NCBI GenBank assembly: GCA_029267455.1
Contig: JAJUIX010000065.1
Location: 1 to 7,161 of the forward strand
Source of the DNA: Enteractinococcus sp.
GTDB lineage: Bacteria; Actinomycetota; Actinomycetes; Actinomycetales; Micrococcaceae
Length of the DNA: 7,161 nt
Reading direction: 5' to 3'
Made by a program: the position numbers and the translations under genes. A model generated the notes under the pieces. That model saw only the letters and a program-made list of their open reading frames with translations. It searched no databases and was not told the origin of the DNA. Of this stretch, positions 5,660-7,161 are shown in pieces. Position 1 is the first letter of the stretch. Each line of letters begins with the position of its first letter.

Positions 5660-7054
5660 TTACGGGAAGCGCAGGTAACGACTGATTTCGTGGCTGGTGA
5701 CAATGTCGGTCATCTCGTGATACTCAGCGCGCTTGATGCGTGCGTAGTGATCTACGAAAGCTTCTGTCTTATCGGATGGTTCACCATATGGACCATCGAT
5801 CGGCACCTGCCCGAAAGCTTCGCGGAGTACTTCATCTTGCGTGAGATAGTGCACCGATTCCATCAGCGAATGCGGCAGCATCTTAATCCCACGTCGGTCG
5901 ATTTCCGCCCAAGGTGCGATGTAGAGGTCCATATCATTGGGTTCGCCCGGATCAAGTTTTCGCTCGATACCATCCAGACCTGCGGCCAGCGCGGCGGTAA
6001 AGCCTAAGTAGGGGCTTCCCGAGAAGTCAGGAGTGCGGTCTTCAATGGCGCCAGGACGCGCGACACGGAGCATCTGAGTGCGGTTGTTACCCCCGTAGGT
6101 CATAGCGACCGGAACCCAGGTACGGATAAGTTCCGTACCGGCTTTCAACCGCTTATATGAGTTCACCGTTGGAGCGACCATAGCCGTGTAGCCCCGTGCG
6201 TGATCGAGGATGCCCGCGGAGAACTGGTAACCCAGCTCGGATAGGTTCAAGCCGCGCGGATCATTTTCGTCCAAGAACAGGTTTTCGTCAGAGTCTTTGT
6301 CCCACAGGCTCATGGTGTAGTGGAAGCCGTTGCCGGTGTTGTCGGTAAATGGTTTCGGCATGAAGGTGGCAATCATGCCGTATTCTTCAGCCAGTGCGTC
6401 CACCATGTAACGGAAGAAGACCGCCCGATCAGCGGTTTCGAGGGCATCAGCAAAGGTCACGTTGACTTCGTACTGGCCGTTGCCGTCTTCGTGGTCAACC
6501 GCGTAGTTCTCCCAACCAAGTTCTGAAACATACTCGGACAGACGAGTCATCATCTCATAACGACGAGTGAGCGCTTTCACGTCGTAACACGGCCGTGGCC
6601 AGTTGTCGTAGCGGTCCGCCACCTGTAGTTGGCCGTCTTCATCGAAGTCGACAAGCATGAACTCGGCTTCGAAGCCGAGTTTAAAAACATAACCTTGCTC
6701 TTCGGCCTTTTTCATTTGGTTTTTCAAGATCGTGCGCGGGCAGTATGGCCACGGTTTACCTTCCACCGTGGCGTCACCGATGACGTGCGCAAGGCCTTTT
6801 TTCCAGGGCACAATACGGAAGGTGCGGGGGTCCGGAACAATTTCGATATCGGGGCTCTGGGGACCCTGACCGATTTGACCCGCCGCGAAACCCGCGAAAC
6901 CTACACCTTCTGAGAAGAGGTCGTCGACTTGGCTTGCCGGTACGAGCTTGGCGCTGGATTTTCCTTGGATCTCGGTAAACGAGGCAAAGATAAATTCGAT
7001 GTCATGTTCTTCGATCAGTCTTTTGACGTCTTCTACTGTTTCGGGTTGAGCCAT
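5660..7054 (-). CDS. glnT: Type III glutamine synthetase family protein, GlnT/GmaS-like (copy A)
   Basis: A full-length 464-residue ligase that should couple ATP hydrolysis to joining glutamate with ammonia (GlnT) or methylamine (GmaS). Seen: FAGFAAG 53-59, PWPYCPRTIL 101-110, metal-binding GFEAEF 127-132 (Glu129, Glu131), HEDGNGQYEVN 188-198, TGNGFHYTMSLW 240-251 with His245 at the place of Salmonella His269, NSYKRL 298-303, YGGNNRTQMLR 320-330, IEDR 337-340 and C-terminal EISRYLRFP. The Asp that binds ammonium in Salmonella glutamine synthetase (Asp50) is Ala54. The protein resembles the rhizobial GlnT and GmaS group; these two cannot be separated by eye. It is first in the operon, 43 bases before the Rh channel gene. 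AAGGAG lies six bases before the ATG. The family call is secure, while ammonia versus methylamine as substrate is open. Confidence 0.93.
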   Translation of the reverse strand: MAQPETVEDVKRLIEEHDIEFIFASFTEIQGKSSAKLVPASQVDDLFSEGVGFAGFAAGQIGQGPQSPDIEIVPDPRTFRIVPWKKGLAHVIGDATVEGKPWPYCPRTILKNQMKKAEEQGYVFKLGFEAEFMLVDFDEDGQLQVADRYDNWPRPCYDVKALTRRYEMMTRLSEYVSELGWENYAVDHEDGNGQYEVNVTFADALETADRAVFFRYMVDALAEEYGMIATFMPKPFTDNTGNGFHYTMSLWDKDSDENLFLDENDPRGLNLSELGYQFSAGILDHARGYTAMVAPTVNSYKRLKAGTELIRTWVPVAMTYGGNNRTQMLRVARPGAIEDRTPDFSGSPYLGFTAALAAGLDGIERKLDPGEPNDMDLYIAPWAEIDRRGIKMLPHSLMESVHYLTQDEVLREAFGQVPIDGPYGEPSDKTEAFVDHYARIKRAEYHEMTDIVTSHEISRYLRFP

Positions 7055-7060
7055 GGACCG

Positions 7061-7066
7061 CTCCTT
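7061..7066 (-). promoter_or_regulatory. Ribosome binding site of synthetase copy A
   Basis: AAGGAG on the minus strand, six bases before ATG at 7054. It fixes the start of the first gene of the operon and agrees with where homology to copy B begins. Confidence 0.7.
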
Positions 7067-7091
7067 CGGTGAGGTATTGAACTCCAGTCAC

Positions 7092-7115
7092 TCTTCATTC
7101 GGTAGCGAACGAAGA
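7092..7115. promoter_or_regulatory. 24-base inverted repeat upstream of the operon, candidate operator
   Basis: Two ten-base arms, TCTTCATTCG and CGAACGAAGA, are inverted copies with one mismatch and a GTAG spacer. The repeat is centred about 50 bases before the first start codon, where a regulator site or leader hairpin would lie. On the minus-strand RNA the mismatch becomes a G-U pair, so a hairpin is equally possible. No regulator gene is present in the window. Confidence 0.45.
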
Positions 7116-7161
7116 ACCGTTTTTAGACAGGAATGCCTGAGGTGCACTCAGTGATGAAACG

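Noticed and set aside
7137..7161. Start of a divergent plus-strand gene (GTG at 7151 or ATG at 7154 after GAGG)
   Set aside because: Only two or three codons lie in the window, and the GAGG is also part of a small inverted repeat (CTGAG/CTCAG), so it cannot be told from chance.
7116..7161. Promoter with TAAAAA as -10 word on the minus strand
   Set aside because: No acceptable -35 word was found at the expected distance, so I did not list it.
1..7161. Mobile elements, CRISPR repeats, tRNA or rRNA genes
   Set aside because: No transposase motifs, regularly spaced repeats or cloverleaf-like segments were seen; nearly all bases are in the six genes.

Overview
The window is one nitrogen-metabolism locus, with all six genes read from the minus strand. 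Transcription order, right to left, is: glutamine-synthetase-like gene A (5660-7054), an Rh-type ammonium/methylammonium channel (4501-5616), a stand-alone class II glutamine amidotransferase (3563-4456), a GXGXG beta-helix protein (2889-3575), an FMN-binding glutamate-synthase-like protein (1549-2877), and, after a 249-base gap, glutamine-synthetase-like gene B (1299 to the left edge, C-terminus cut off). Gaps between the first five genes are 43, 44, -13 (overlap) and 11 bases, so they look like one operon. Gene B may be read through or have its own signals.

The organism looks like a moderately GC-rich bacterium. Strong GGAGG-type ribosome sites, the codon usage and the glnT-transporter-glxBCD gene order suggest an actinobacterium of the Micrococcales (Arthrobacter, Yaniella or Enteractinococcus-like). 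This is inference from memory; nothing in the window fixes the taxon.

The three middle proteins are the parts of a glutamate synthase large subunit made as separate polypeptides: glutaminase, GXGXG domain and FMN domain. Such trios are known as GlxBCD in rhizobia and as MgsABC, the N-methylglutamate synthase, in methylamine users. In the latter pathway a glutamine-synthetase relative (GmaS) joins methylamine to glutamate, and MgsABC moves the methylamino group to form N-methylglutamate. Two glutamine-synthetase relatives and a channel for NH3 or methylamine next to the trio fit either that pathway or a specialised ammonia-assimilation or salvage route. The genes that would settle it (N-methylglutamate dehydrogenase or sarcosine-oxidase-like subunits, GltD-like reductase) are not in the window.

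Most noteworthy points: the transporter is a Rhesus-type protein rather than an ordinary AmtB. Both synthetases lack the aspartate that handles ammonium in canonical glutamine synthetase. Copy B has Asn in place of a metal-binding His. The FMN subunit has lost all three cysteines of the glutamate synthase iron-sulfur cluster. Non-coding DNA is limited to the 249-base gap, which holds a long GC-rich hairpin, and 107 bases upstream of gene A, which hold a 24-base inverted repeat that could be an operator.
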